Assembly (NCBI RefSeq): GCF_904842695.1
Contig: NZ_CAJGWQ010000005.1
Coordinates: 1-64,000 of the forward strand
Reading direction: 5' to 3'
Length of the DNA stretch: 64,000 nucleotides
Source: Gulosibacter hominis
GTDB taxonomy: Bacteria; Actinomycetota; Actinomycetes; Actinomycetales; Microbacteriaceae
This document shows positions 38,776-48,335 of this stretch, in pieces. The notes beneath the pieces are model-generated. The model saw nothing but the letters and a program-made list of their open reading frames with translations. It was not told the origin of the DNA and made no database searches. Made by a program: the position numbers and the translations under genes. Positions within the stretch are counted from its first letter, which is position 1, and each line of letters opens with the position of its first letter.

Positions 38776-39537
38776 TTAAACCGTGGTGTAACCACCGTCG
38801 ACCAGGTGGTAGCTACCCGTGATGAACGACGCGTAGTCCGACAGCAAAAACACCACGAGTGTCGCAACCTCATCGGGTTGGCCGAGACGACCCAGCGGGT
38901 GCTTGGCCTTCAGCACATCAAAAGCCTCGGGCGGCAGGTTCTGCAGCAGCGGGGTCTCGATATAGGCGGGGCCCACCGCGTTGATGCGCAGACCCTCGGG
39001 GCCATACTCGGCTGCGGCATTTTTCGTAATCCCAACAACGCCGTGCTTAGCGGCGGTGTACGCACCATTGCCGAGGGCTGCCACCGTGCCGTGGATCGAA
39101 GCCATGTTGACGATCGCCGACTTGTCGGCGCCCGCCTTCAGCATCTCTGGAATCTGGTAGCGCATGCCGTACAGCACACCGTTGAGGTTGATGCCGATGA
39201 CCTTGTCCCACGCCTCGAGGTCGGTCTCACCGGCGGGTGCCTGCGGACCACCGATACCCGCGTTGTTCACGGCATAGTTGAGCTGCCCGAAGGTCTCAAC
39301 CGCCGCCTGCACCATGCGCTCGTTGTCTTCCTTCGACGAGGTGTCGCCCGCAACAGCAATTGCGGTACCGCCGGCCGCCTCAATTTCACCGGCAACGCGC
39401 TCGGCACCCTCCTTGTTGATATCCGACACCACCACCTTCACGCCGTACTCGGCGAGCAGCTTGCACGTTGCCTCGCCGATACCCGAGCCACCGCCGGTGA
39501 CGAGTGCGACGCGGTCTTTGAGCTCTTGTCCAAACAT
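38776..39537 (-). CDS. Short-chain dehydrogenase/reductase (SDR)
   Basis: A 253-residue classical SDR using NAD(P)(H). The cofactor motif TGGGSGIG (about 12-19), NNAG motif AVNNAGIG (about 88-95), catalytic Ser in VNMASIHG and YTAAKHG with Tyr and Lys (about 155-159) are present. The ATG at 39537 has a GGGGGAA site upstream. The substrate cannot be inferred. It faces away from the lipoprotein gene 287 bp to the right and ends at a long hairpin. Confidence 0.93.
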   Translation of the reverse strand: MFGQELKDRVALVTGGGSGIGEATCKLLAEYGVKVVVSDINKEGAERVAGEIEAAGGTAIAVAGDTSSKEDNERMVQAAVETFGQLNYAVNNAGIGGPQAPAGETDLEAWDKVIGINLNGVLYGMRYQIPEMLKAGADKSAIVNMASIHGTVAALGNGAYTAAKHGVVGITKNAAAEYGPEGLRINAVGPAYIETPLLQNLPPEAFDVLKAKHPLGRLGQPDEVATLVVFLLSDYASFITGSYHLVDGGYTTV

Positions 39538-39824
39538 CTTCGTTCCCCCTTGAGTTGTATGGCCTGTCGCCCCGAACCCTAGTTTTGGCACCCGAAAAGT
39601 GGCTGGGATTTATGCCCGCGAGCGCGGGCTGCATCCGAGAAATATGACGCCGAACTACATGCGAACGGATGCATCTGCGCGCTCGGTACCGAAAGGTGCC
39701 ACAATGGACGAAAATCCATGCGCCATCATAAGTTGTAGGCGCAACATGATTATTCATGCTCCGCGTTTCGCGGCCAAGACGGCGTCACAAACAGCGGTGT
39801 ACCACCCACTTGGAGGCAGTTGCC

Positions 39825-41141
39825 ATGAACATTCGAAAAATCACCGCAGCCCTGGTTGCCGGCGCCGCAGCGCTGGCTCTCGCCGGCTGCACGAGCGCGG
39901 GTGGCGATGAAGCCAAAATCACCCTGCGCCTGTGGGACGAAAAAGTCGCCGACGTCTACGAAGAGTCGATCGCCGCATTCGAAGATGCCAACCCCGGCAT
40001 CGACGTCGAACTCAACGTCGTGCCGTGGAGCGACTACTTCACCACCCTCCGCAGCGAAGTCGGCTCGGGCGGCGGCGACGACCTGTTCTGGCTCAACGGC
40101 GCCTACTTCGAAGACTATGCCGCGGTCGGATCGCTCGTGAACATCGACGACGCCCTCGGCAAAGACGCCCGCGAAGGCTGGGCCGAATCGGCCGTGCAGC
40201 AGTACCTCTACGAGGATGCGCTCTACGGCGTGCCGCAGCTCACCGACGGCGGCACCGGCCTCTACCTCAACAGCGAACTGCTCGCCGAAGCAGGCGTCAC
40301 CGCCGAAGAACTCTCGGATGCGGCCTGGAGCCCCGTCCCCGAAAAAGACACCCTGCTGCCGCTGCTGCAAAAACTCACCATCGACGAAAACGGCAACAAC
40401 GCCGCCTCGCCCGACTTCGACCCGAAGCGAGTCAAAACCTACGGCTACAGCGCCGCACTCGAGCTGCAAAACATCCAGCTCAACTACATCGCCTCAAACG
40501 GCGGCACCTACCAGAACGAAGATGGCAGCAAGCTCACCTTCACCGACCCTAAAACCGTCGAGGCCTACCAGTACATCGTTGACCTCATCAACAAGTACCA
40601 CGTAGCCCCGCCCGCCGAATCGACCAACGACGACGGCGACTACACCCGCGAACTGTTCCTGCAGGGCAAGCTCGCCGTATTCCAGTCGGGCACCTACAAC
40701 CTCGCGCAGGTCAACGACAACGCCGACTTCGAGTGGCAGACCGCCGAAATCCCCGCTGGCCCCGCTGGTAAGGGAACCACCGCACCCGCGGTGATCGTGG
40801 CCGGAAACACCAACACCAAATACCCCGAAGCGCAGCAAAAACTGCTCGAATGGCTCGGCTCGGCCGAAGGTGCCAAATACATCGCCGATTCGGGCGCCGC
40901 GATCCCCGCAGTGACCGACGCTCGCGCCGACTACGACGCCTACTGGCAAGAACAGGGCATCGACACCAGCCCCTTCTTCACCGTGCTCGAAGGCCGCGAA
41001 CCCTTCCCGCCGGTAATCGGTAAAAACTACGGCGCCCAGGCTGAAGCCTTCACCCCGCCGCTCAAGGAAGTTTTCCTTGGCAAGACTCCCGTGAAAGAAG
41101 GGCTACAAAAAGCACAGGATGCGGCCGACAAGGTCGCGTAG
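39825..41141 (+). CDS. Sugar ABC transporter solute-binding lipoprotein
   Basis: The ATG at 39825 (TTGGAGG upstream) starts a 438-residue exported lipoprotein with lipobox LAGC (cysteine about 23) and a cluster 1-type binding fold (LRLWDEKV, FEDANPGIDVELNVVPW, LFWLNGAYFEDY). It captures a carbohydrate outside the membrane for a partner importer. The permeases at 30127-31891 are the natural partner, but an 8-kb stretch separates them. The protein ends just before the rpsF region, with no permease next to it. Confidence 0.92.
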   Translation: MNIRKITAALVAGAAALALAGCTSAGGDEAKITLRLWDEKVADVYEESIAAFEDANPGIDVELNVVPWSDYFTTLRSEVGSGGGDDLFWLNGAYFEDYAAVGSLVNIDDALGKDAREGWAESAVQQYLYEDALYGVPQLTDGGTGLYLNSELLAEAGVTAEELSDAAWSPVPEKDTLLPLLQKLTIDENGNNAASPDFDPKRVKTYGYSAALELQNIQLNYIASNGGTYQNEDGSKLTFTDPKTVEAYQYIVDLINKYHVAPPAESTNDDGDYTRELFLQGKLAVFQSGTYNLAQVNDNADFEWQTAEIPAGPAGKGTTAPAVIVAGNTNTKYPEAQQKLLEWLGSAEGAKYIADSGAAIPAVTDARADYDAYWQEQGIDTSPFFTVLEGREPFPPVIGKNYGAQAEAFTPPLKEVFLGKTPVKEGLQKAQDAADKVA

Positions 41142-41309
41142 ACCGCATCCCGTTTCGCAATAACAACCAATAAATAGGTGGCGTGTCGGGCGTAGCAACT
41201 GTTACGCTCGACAGGTTGCCCCGTCACATCCGTGCCGTGGCAGCGATGCAACAACCCTCCTGCTGCAGACCGTCTGCAGCCGTTCAAGACCAAAGGAGGT
41301 GGGTTACTC

Positions 41310-41654
41310 GTGCATCAGTATGAGCTCATGGTGATCCTCGATCCCGACATCGACGAGCGCACCGTCGCACCGAGCCTCGACAAGTTCCTCAATGTGATCC
41401 GCACTAGCGGTGGGTCGATTGAGAACACCGACATCTGGGGCCGCCGCAAGCTGGCCTACGAAATCAACAAGAAGAGCGAGGGCATCTACGCCGTCGTCAA
41501 CTTCACCTCGACCCCCGACGCAGCTCTCGAGCTCGACCGTCAGCTCAAGCTCTCGGAAGCCGTCATGCGCACCAAGGTGCTGCGTGCCGAAGAGGCTGTC
41601 GCTCGGCTCAAGGCCGCCAAGGCTGAAGCCGACGCAGCTGCCACCGAGGCGTAG
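41310..41654 (+). CDS. rpsF: 30S ribosomal protein S6
   Basis: S6 sits in the central domain of the 30S subunit with S18. The 114-residue product begins at GTG 41310, with AAGGAGG about 10 bp upstream, and reads [18 protein letters not shown]. The [11 protein letters not shown] motif (about 47-57) and the Ala-rich tail are typical. It leads rpsF-ssb-rpsR-rplI. Longer in-frame starts upstream are unlikely. Confidence 0.96.
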   Translation: MHQYELMVILDPDIDERTVAPSLDKFLNVIRTSGGSIENTDIWGRRKLAYEINKKSEGIYAVVNFTSTPDAALELDRQLKLSEAVMRTKVLRAEEAVARLKAAKAEADAAATEA

Positions 41655-41702
41655 CCGCTACCGTCAGCTGTAGCAGCATCCAGACGACATCAGGGAGTCA
41701 AC

Positions 41703-42242
41703 ATGGCAGGCGACACGATCATCACCGTGGTGGGAAACCTCACCGCCGACCCCGAACTGCGCTACACACCCAATGGCGTGGCAGTGGCCAACTTCACCAT
41801 TGCCTCAACACCGCGGGTGTACGACCGCCAGTCGGGTGAATGGAAAGACGGCGAAGCACTGTTCCTCCGCGCATCCGTATGGCGCGAGTTCGCTGAACAC
41901 GTCGCTTCGTCGATGACTCGCGGTATGCGAGTGATCGCACAGGGTCGACTCAAGCAGCGTTCGTACGAAACCCGCGAGGGTGAAAAGCGCACGACCTTCG
42001 AGCTTGATATCGACGAGATCGGCCCCTCGCTGCGTTACGCCACCGCACAGGTCACCAAATCGACCAGCGGCGGCGGCAACTACGGCGGCGGACAGCAGCG
42101 TCAGATGCAGTCGCCCCCTCAGCAGCAGGCTCCGCAGGCGGAAGAACCGTGGGGCAACTCACGGCCGCAGCAGGGTGGCCAGTCGCAGGGCGGCTGGGCC
42201 GCGCCAATGTCGGATGGATTCACCGACGAGCCACCGTTCTAG
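41703..42242 (+). CDS. ssb: Single-stranded DNA-binding protein
   Basis: SSB coats single-stranded DNA and recruits partners through its acidic end. The 179-residue protein has an OB-fold (1-110) with [23 protein letters not shown], a Gly/Gln-rich linker (about 120-165) and the tip FTDEPPF. It is between rpsF and rpsR, the usual place. Linker and length are typical for Actinomycetota. Confidence 0.97.
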   Translation: MAGDTIITVVGNLTADPELRYTPNGVAVANFTIASTPRVYDRQSGEWKDGEALFLRASVWREFAEHVASSMTRGMRVIAQGRLKQRSYETREGEKRTTFELDIDEIGPSLRYATAQVTKSTSGGGNYGGGQQRQMQSPPQQQAPQAEEPWGNSRPQQGGQSQGGWAAPMSDGFTDEPPF

Positions 42243-42332
42243 GTCGAGCTCGTTCACCTATGCAGCGCATCACGCGCATCCACGAACGGATGCGGTGAGC
42301 GTGAGAGAAACTCAGTAAAGGAATTCGCAACC

Positions 42333-42590
42333 ATGGCTGGAAAGTCAAGCGGCGACCGCCGCAAGGGTCGCGGCGCCAAGGCTAAGCCCGTCGCACCCGC
42401 AAAGCACATCAAGGTTGGCGTCATTGACTACAAGGACGTCGCAACCCTCCGTAAGTTCATCTCGGAACGTGGCAAGATCCGCGCACGCCGCATCACCGGC
42501 GTCTCGGTTCAGGAGCAGCGTCTCATTGCTCGCGCAGTGAAGAACGCTCGCGAAATGGCACTGCTTCCCTACGCCGGCTCGGGCCGCTAA
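42333..42590 (+). CDS. rpsR: 30S ribosomal protein S18
   Basis: S18 pairs with S6 on the 30S platform. The 85-residue product has the family core [18 protein letters not shown] and [14 protein letters not shown] and a basic N-terminal tail. AAAGGA lies before the ATG. No Cys-zinc motif is present, as in the zinc-independent form. Confidence 0.96.
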   Translation: MAGKSSGDRRKGRGAKAKPVAPAKHIKVGVIDYKDVATLRKFISERGKIRARRITGVSVQEQRLIARAVKNAREMALLPYAGSGR

Positions 42591-42608
42591 GCGAAAGGGG
42601 ATACAAAA

Positions 42609-43061
42609 ATGGCAAAGGTTATCCTCACTCACGAAGTGAACGGTCTCGGCGAGGCCGGCGACGTTGTCGAGGTCAAGAACGGCTACGCCCGCAACTACCT
42701 GGTTCCGCAGGGCTACGCCGTGCACTGGACCAGCGGCGGCGAGCTGCAGGTTGCCGCGCTGCGCAAGGCACGCGAGGCCCGCGAGCTCAAGACCGTTGAA
42801 GAGGCCAAGGCACTCAAGGCTTCGCTCGAAGCCGCGATCGTCAAGGTCTACGTCAAGGCTGGCGCCGACGGCCGTCTGTTCGGCTCGGTTCGTCCCGCCG
42901 ACGTCGCTGACGCCGTTGCCGAGCAGGGCATCGGTACCATCGACAAGCGCAAGGTGATCTTCCCGGCTCCGGTGAAGACCCTCGGCGACCACTTCATCAT
43001 CGTGAAGCTCGGTAACGACATCGAGGCCAAGACGAAACTGCAGGTGATCCAGGCTCGCTAG
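42609..43061 (+). CDS. rplI: 50S ribosomal protein L9
   Basis: L9 binds 23S rRNA at the base of L1. The 150-residue protein has the N-terminal signature [20 protein letters not shown] (about 12-31), a long connecting helix, and a C-terminal domain ending KLQVIQAR. It lies 18 bp after rpsR and ends the operon before a strong terminator. Confidence 0.96.
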   Translation: MAKVILTHEVNGLGEAGDVVEVKNGYARNYLVPQGYAVHWTSGGELQVAALRKAREARELKTVEEAKALKASLEAAIVKVYVKAGADGRLFGSVRPADVADAVAEQGIGTIDKRKVIFPAPVKTLGDHFIIVKLGNDIEAKTKLQVIQAR

Positions 43062-43081
43062 CCTGATCGCCGCGCGCATCA

Positions 43082-43131
43082 AAAACGGTGCGGGCCGCAT
43101 CCTGATATGGGGGATGCGACCCGCACCGTTT
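43082..43131 (+). terminator. Terminator of rpsF-ssb-rpsR-rplI
   Basis: AAACGGTGCGGGYCGCATCC-type left arm (about 43083-43102) pairs with GGATGCGACCCGCACCGTTT (about 43112-43131), about 20 bp with one mismatch, ending in a short T tract. Confidence 0.8.
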
Positions 43132-43143
43132 GTGTTGCAGATC

Positions 43144-43375
43144 TGTGGATAACTGTCAATACGGCTGTGGGAAAAATCCCCAAAAAATTTTTTGCGCGGT
43201 CGCAAAGGCCAACCTTCAAGCTCAACTTCAGGTAGTTTAGGTTGGCTCATAAGTTAAAATAATCCCAGGTCAAGCGGGATATTTTGATGAGTATTCAGGA
43301 TGCATCCACAGGCCCGCGAAGGTTATCCACATTGATGCCGCAAGTTGTTGGCATTTCCTCCACAAGTTATCCACA
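43144..43375. promoter_or_regulatory. DnaA box cluster upstream of dnaB
   Basis: Three perfect 9-mers at 43144-43152, 43323-43331 and 43367-43375 lie within 300 bp of the dnaB start. DnaA may control the helicase gene, or the cluster may titrate DnaA. This is inferred from sequence only. Confidence 0.6.
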
Positions 43376-43444
43376 GGCTGACTCGTGGAATCGCGGAAAT
43401 CATCGTAAGGTTCGCTCAGTGCACAAGAACGGTTCAACCCCAAA

Positions 43445-44863
43445 ATGACGCTCACAGACTTCAACACCCACACCGGCGACAATGGCTCGCGCGACGACCA
43501 CGACAGTGTCCGCACTCCGCCGCACGACCTGCTCGCCGAACAATCGGCACTGGGCGGAATGCTGCTGTCAAAGGATGCGGTCGCCGATGTGGTCGAAAGC
43601 GTCCGCGGCGTCGACTTCTATGTGCCCAAGCACGAAATCATCTTCGACGCCGTCCAAACCCTCTACGCGGCCGGCGAACCCACCGACGTCATCGCCGTAA
43701 CCGACCAGCTCACCAAAACCGGCGACCTGCAGCGCGCCGGCGGCGCCGAATACCTACACACCCTCGCCGGCATCGTGCCCACCGCCGCCAACGCCGGCTA
43801 CTACGCCAGCATCGTCGCCGAACGCGCCGTGCTGCGACGCCTCGTCGAAGCCGGCACCCGCATCGTGCAAATGGGCTACGGCGCCGAAGGCGAAGTGGTT
43901 GAACTCGTCAACCAGGCCCAGGCCGAAATCTACGGCGTCACCGGCGGCGTCGAAACCGAAGACTATGTGCCGCTGAGCATCGCCCTCGGCGACGCCCAAC
44001 ACGAAATCGAAGCCGCCCAAAACCGCGGCGGCGAACTCACCGGCGTGCCCACCGGATTCCGCGACCTCGACGCGCTCACCAACGGGTTGCACGCCGGCCA
44101 GCTGATCATCATCGCCGCCCGGCCCGGTCTGGGTAAATCGACCTTCGCGCTCGACCTCGCCCGCTCAGCCGCAGTGCACAACCAGCTGCCAACGATCTTC
44201 TTCTCGCTCGAAATGAGCCGCGCCGAAATCGCCATGCGTCTGCTGTCGGCCGAAGCCAGCGTGAAACTGCAATCGCTGCGCACCGGCAAAGTCACCGACG
44301 AAGACTGGCAAAACATCGCCCGCACTCAGGGACAAATCGTGGATGCACCGCTGTACATCGACGACTCACCCAATATGACGCTCGTCGAAATCCGCGCCAA
44401 ATGCCGCCGACTCAAGCAAAAGGTCGGCCTCAAACTCGTGGTGATCGACTACCTGCAGCTGATGACCTCGGGTAAGCGCGTTGAATCGCGACAGCAAGAG
44501 GTTTCCGAGTTTTCGCGCGCCCTCAAACTGCTCGCCAAAGAACTCGAAGTGCCGGTTATCGCGCTGTCGCAGCTCAACCGAAACTCCGAACAGCGCGCCG
44601 ACAAAAAACCCGCCGTCAGCGACCTGCGCGAGTCGGGTTCGCTTGAGCAGGATGCCGACATGGTCGTCCTACTGCACCGCGAAGGCGCCTACGACAAAGA
44701 TCACCCGCGCGCCTACGAGGCCGACATCATCGTCGCCAAACACCGTAACGGCCCCACCGATACGGTCACCGTGCTCTTCCAGGGCCACCTCTCACGATTC
44801 GTCGACTACGCACCCGGCCAGCAGCCACCCGCCAGCGGTGGATTCGCACCACCGCCCGCGTAG
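43445..44863 (+). CDS. dnaB: Replicative DNA helicase DnaB
   Basis: DnaB is the hexameric replicative helicase. The 472-residue protein has the N-terminal collar domain (LLAEQSALGGMLLSKDA), then the RecA-like C-terminal domain with Walker A ARPGLGKSTFALD (about 222), Walker B LVVIDYLQLM (about 335) and the arginine-finger region SDLRESGSLEQDAD (about 395). There is no intein. The ATG at 43445 lacks a Shine-Dalgarno. Confidence 0.97.
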   Translation: MTLTDFNTHTGDNGSRDDHDSVRTPPHDLLAEQSALGGMLLSKDAVADVVESVRGVDFYVPKHEIIFDAVQTLYAAGEPTDVIAVTDQLTKTGDLQRAGGAEYLHTLAGIVPTAANAGYYASIVAERAVLRRLVEAGTRIVQMGYGAEGEVVELVNQAQAEIYGVTGGVETEDYVPLSIALGDAQHEIEAAQNRGGELTGVPTGFRDLDALTNGLHAGQLIIIAARPGLGKSTFALDLARSAAVHNQLPTIFFSLEMSRAEIAMRLLSAEASVKLQSLRTGKVTDEDWQNIARTQGQIVDAPLYIDDSPNMTLVEIRAKCRRLKQKVGLKLVVIDYLQLMTSGKRVESRQQEVSEFSRALKLLAKELEVPVIALSQLNRNSEQRADKKPAVSDLRESGSLEQDADMVVLLHREGAYDKDHPRAYEADIIVAKHRNGPTDTVTVLFQGHLSRFVDYAPGQQPPASGGFAPPPA

Positions 44864-44930
44864 AATTCGCAGGGTGAGCATCCGGCATGACCACAACCAC
44901 CCGGATGCAGTGACGCGCGGAAGGGTAAAC

Positions 44931-46112
44931 ATGAGTGCAGCGACGAGCGAAACCGTAACCCAGCGGCATCCTCGCGCGTTCTACATCCTCGCCGCTTTCG
45001 TACTCGCAGTCATCGGACTGGTGGCGCTGCAGCAGGTGGCGTCATTTGTCACCCCGGTGTTTTTGGGCCTCAACCTCGTGCTCGCCGTAGCCCCACTGAT
45101 GCACTGGCTGATTCGCCGCGGATTGCCGCGCATCCTGGCCGGCATCATCGGTGCGCTAACGGTGTATGTGCTGCTGATCGCGTTCGTGGCACTGATGATC
45201 TGGTCGGTGGCGGTGCTTATCCAAGAGCTGCCGAAATACTCCGCCCAATTCGGTGCCCTCTACAGCTCGCTCATCGAGTGGCTGGGCACCTTCGGCATCA
45301 CCCAGGATGAAATTTTGCGGCAGGCCCAGCAGGCGTTCTCACCGAGCGCGATTGTGGGGATGCTGCAGGGGCTGGCATCGAATATTGGCGGGGTCGCGGC
45401 GCTACTCACCACGCTGCTGGTGGTCATCTTTTTCATCTTCTTCGACGCCATCAGCTTTGAACCACGGATGCGTGCCATTCGTCGGGTGCGCCCCAACGCC
45501 GGTAGTGCCCTCGACACCTTCTCGCGCGGAGTGAGCCGGTACTGGGTGGTGACAACGCTCTTCGGTGTGATCGTGGCGGTGCTGGATGTGATCGCACTCG
45601 AATTCATGCAGGTGCCACTGGCGCTCGTGTGGGGCGTGTTCTCGTTTTTGACCAACTACATCCCCAATATCGGGTTCGTAATCGGTCTGGTTCCGCCGGC
45701 GCTGATGGCGCTGCTCGCGAACGGCCCGATGAGTGCGCTGCTGGTGATCGTGGTCTGGTCGCTCATCAACTTCGTGCTGCAATCGCTCATTCAACCGAAG
45801 GTTGCCGGGGATGCGGTGGGTGTGACCCCGACGGTGTCGTTCATTTCGCTGCTCGTGTGGGCGTTTGCGCTGGGGCCGGTGGGCGCGCTGCTGGCGCTGC
45901 CGGCGACGCTATTTGTGAAGGCCGTGCTCATCGACGCCGACCCCGATAAGCAGTGGATCGGGCTGCTGCTCGACTCAAAACCAAAGCTCGATGACGATGA
46001 CGACAGCGCCGATAACGGCGCCGATTCGGCGGATGCGGTCGCCGCGGCCGGCCCGGCAACCGATGCGAGTAAATCGCATCCCGAAACCCCCGAACGAGAC
46101 GAAACCGCGTGA
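44931..46112 (+). CDS. AI-2E family transporter (PerM/YdiK-type membrane protein)
   Basis: From the ATG at 44931 (GGAAGGG upstream) the protein has 393 residues and six to eight hydrophobic segments, with a soluble loop of about 70 residues between helices and the C-terminal patterns LTNYIPNIGFVIGLVPPA and SLINFVLQSLIQPKVAG typical of the family. Members have been called autoinducer exporters, Na+/H+ antiporters or PerM permeases, so the substrate is open. A 35-residue acidic tail follows. It overlaps the next gene by 4 bp (GTGA). Confidence 0.88.
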   Translation: MSAATSETVTQRHPRAFYILAAFVLAVIGLVALQQVASFVTPVFLGLNLVLAVAPLMHWLIRRGLPRILAGIIGALTVYVLLIAFVALMIWSVAVLIQELPKYSAQFGALYSSLIEWLGTFGITQDEILRQAQQAFSPSAIVGMLQGLASNIGGVAALLTTLLVVIFFIFFDAISFEPRMRAIRRVRPNAGSALDTFSRGVSRYWVVTTLFGVIVAVLDVIALEFMQVPLALVWGVFSFLTNYIPNIGFVIGLVPPALMALLANGPMSALLVIVVWSLINFVLQSLIQPKVAGDAVGVTPTVSFISLLVWAFALGPVGALLALPATLFVKAVLIDADPDKQWIGLLLDSKPKLDDDDDSADNGADSADAVAAAGPATDASKSHPETPERDETA

Positions 46113-46753
46113 TCGGCGACCTGTTCGCGCGCATCCCGCGACCCAAAGAAAATCCGCACAACGTGCCGGTCATCACCGTGATCGGCACGGTGGTGTTCTT
46201 ATTGACCGTGGCGCTGGCGTTCTGGCTCGGATTTCAACGACTCGAACCCGATCTGCGGATCGAACAGCGCATCGCGCTCAGTTCGAGCCCGCGGGTGCGG
46301 TTTGATCCCAGCTCTGACACCTGGCAGCACGTCGTGGCGGCAGATCCCGAAACCGGGCAGGGGCCGCAATACGCGAGCCTCGCCGCCAATGGCGAGGATG
46401 TGTGCGCCTTCACCTGGCAGGTAGGTGCGGTAGCCGGCAGCAGTATCGACCTCGACCGATTCGATAGCGATGCGGATGCGACCGCCGAGGTGATGCGGGT
46501 GGGCGGCCTGAAATCGCAGGCCGAAGGCAGCACGCAGGTGGTTATCGACGCCGATCACACCACCGCCGAGCTGCTCTATTTCCCGCAGGGATATCAGGAC
46601 GGGGTGTACACGGCCACTGCCGCACGGGTGTTTGCTGGTTCGGGCGACTATGTGCTGCTCACCCTGCTGTGTGCCGATGAAGAGGATGCCTCGCTCGAGG
46701 GGATGAGCGAGCTGCTCACCGATGTGCTCGTGCGCATCTACCCGACTCCCTAG
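46109..46753 (+). CDS. Membrane-anchored hypothetical protein
   Basis: Start GTG 46109 overlaps the transporter stop. The 214 residues comprise a short cytoplasmic N-terminus, a single helix (about 22-44), and an extracytoplasmic alpha/beta domain with two Cys residues (in DVCAFTW and LLCADE) that may pair. I do not recognise the family. Co-transcription with the AI-2E-type gene suggests a shared function. Confidence 0.7.
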   Translation: MIGDLFARIPRPKENPHNVPVITVIGTVVFLLTVALAFWLGFQRLEPDLRIEQRIALSSSPRVRFDPSSDTWQHVVAADPETGQGPQYASLAANGEDVCAFTWQVGAVAGSSIDLDRFDSDADATAEVMRVGGLKSQAEGSTQVVIDADHTTAELLYFPQGYQDGVYTATAARVFAGSGDYVLLTLLCADEEDASLEGMSELLTDVLVRIYPTP

Positions 46754-46952
46754 CTGGGCGGCCGAGAAATACGGCAAGCGAGGGATATTTCCAAAAAATT
46801 GCCGCGATACACCCGCTAGTCACGCAGATGACACATTTGTCGGGTAACGTCACACCAGTTAAGGCGACACTTGACGCAGTCAGCAATGACGGCACCGTTC
46901 ACGACGACGCCGTTCATGTCAGCGAAAAGCGGCTCGACGCAGAGGAGAAGGA

Positions 46953-48167
46953 ATGTCGAACCAGTTCCCGCCCACCGGCGACGGACAGCAGAACCAGAAC
47001 CAGCCCTACGGCGGCGACCAGTCGAACAGCGGATACGGCGCTTCGACTCCGGGCTACCAGGGCTACCAGTCGCAGTCGAACTACAACCAGCAGGGTTATG
47101 GCTCGTACGGACAGCAGGGCCAGGATGCGCAGCCCGGTTATGGTTCGTACGGTGACCAGGGTGGCCAGCAGGGCCAGAGCGGCTACGGCTCGTACGGCCA
47201 GCAGGGTGGCCAGGATGCGCAGCCCGGTTATGGCTCGTACGGTGACCAGGGTGGTCAGCAGGGCCAGCAGAGCAGCCAGAGCTACGGTGGCTACGGTGAC
47301 CAGAGCGGCCAGCAGGCCCAGCAGGGCTACGGCGGGTCGTACGGCCAGCAGAACAACCAGGGTCAGCAGGGCCAGAGCGGCTATGGCTCGTATGGCCAGC
47401 AGGGCCAGCAGAGCCAGCAGGGTTATGGCTCGTACGGTCAGCAGGGTCAGGATGCGCAGGCCGGCTACGGTGCCTACGCGCAGCAGCAAAACTACGGCGG
47501 CTACGGCCAGCAGGGCGGCTACGGGCAGCAGCCCCAGCAGGGCGGCAAGAAGAAGACCAACCCGGTGGTGTGGATCGTCGTCGCAGTTGTTGCGGTTGCC
47601 CTCATCGTCGGCGGTGTGTTCGGTGCCATGGCCCTGTTCGGCGGCGGTGGCGGCAAGTACGGTGTCGATTCCAAGACCGGTATTGCCGATGTGACAATCA
47701 AGTACAACGGCGACTATGACGACGGTGGCTACAGCACTGACTCGAGCTTCAGCGCCTCGAATAGCGACATGTCGTGCTACGTAGGGGGCAAGTTCTCGAC
47801 CATTGACGTGAGCGCACTCGACGACAAGTCGATGGACGAGGCGATCCAGGATCAGCTCAAAGGCGAGGGTATGCCCGATGGCATGGAAATCTCGACCGAG
47901 GGCACCATCACCCTGAAAGACACCGAGGGTATCGATGTCGAATTCCAGCTCGCTAACATCAAGGGCGACTCTGCCCAGTTCAAGGGCGAGATGTGGGTTG
48001 CCATGCACGTGTTCCAAGACTCGGAAGACGGGCTGATGTTCATGGCTGGTTGCGCTGACATGAGCGCCTACGGCGGTGGCAGCAGCTCGTCAGACGCCTC
48101 GTTCTCGAAGGGTGAGTTCGAAGACTTCATCAAGAACGACGTTGAGTTCACCCTCACCGAGGAGTAG
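46953..48167 (+). CDS. Membrane protein with Gly/Tyr/Gln-rich low-complexity cytoplasmic tail
   Basis: The 404-residue protein begins with about 198 residues made almost only of Gly, Gln, Ser, Tyr, Asp and Asn, with about 26 tyrosines in units such as GYGSYGQQGQ. A KKK stop-transfer cluster and one helix (about 205-229, VVWIVVAVVAVALIVG) follow, then an extracytoplasmic domain of about 170 residues with two conserved Cys (in SCYVGG and AGCADM). The GAAGGAG site precedes the start. The tail resembles eukaryotic prion-like [G/S]Y[G/S] domains and the shorter Pro/Gly/Gln tails of many actinobacterial membrane proteins. The next gene is a tandem paralogue. Function is unknown. Confidence 0.85.
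   Translation: MSNQFPPTGDGQQNQNQPYGGDQSNSGYGASTPGYQGYQSQSNYNQQGYGSYGQQGQDAQPGYGSYGDQGGQQGQSGYGSYGQQGGQDAQPGYGSYGDQGGQQGQQSSQSYGGYGDQSGQQAQQGYGGSYGQQNNQGQQGQSGYGSYGQQGQQSQQGYGSYGQQGQDAQAGYGAYAQQQNYGGYGQQGGYGQQPQQGGKKKTNPVVWIVVAVVAVALIVGGVFGAMALFGGGGGKYGVDSKTGIADVTIKYNGDYDDGGYSTDSSFSASNSDMSCYVGGKFSTIDVSALDDKSMDEAIQDQLKGEGMPDGMEISTEGTITLKDTEGIDVEFQLANIKGDSAQFKGEMWVAMHVFQDSEDGLMFMAGCADMSAYGGGSSSSDASFSKGEFEDFIKNDVEFTLTEE
47030..47540 (+). repeat. In-frame tandem repeats encoding the GYGSYGQQ tail
   Basis: Units of about 36-60 bp such as GGTTATGGCTCGTACGG repeat through this stretch, keeping the frame. They explain the low-complexity tail and could change number by slippage. Confidence 0.8.
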
Positions 48168-48190
48168 ATCTTCGCTCGACAAAAACGTCG

Positions 48191-48224
48191 AGGGCCCACG
48201 GTTTCAAGCCGTGGGCCCTTTCGT
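48191..48224 (+). terminator. Terminator of the first repeat-tailed gene
   Basis: AGGGCCCACGG (48191-48201) pairs with CCGTGGGCCCT (48209-48219), followed by TTTCG. The same hairpin sequence follows the paralogue at 49192-49222. Confidence 0.85.
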
Positions 48225-48335
48225 TCTTGCGAATGACATTTGCCGCCGACTGGGGAGATTTCACCCTCGCGGTAAGGCGGGGCCGGTAGGGTCGCCGCAG
48301 CGTTTGATGTGAATCAGCAACGTGAAGGAGATCCC

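Larger units (their letters stand above)
43062..43444. other. rplI-dnaB intergenic region with terminator and DnaA boxes
   Basis: A long hairpin at 43082-43131 ends the ribosomal operon. Perfect DnaA boxes follow at 43144-43152 (TGTGGATAA), 43323-43331 and 43367-43375 (TTATCCACA). The rest is moderately AT-rich and holds the presumed dnaB promoter; no ribosome binding site precedes the dnaB ATG. Confidence 0.75.

Noticed and set aside
47030-47540. GYGSYGQQ repeat as a CRISPR or intergenic satellite
   Set aside because: It is in frame within a gene and encodes a low-complexity protein tail.
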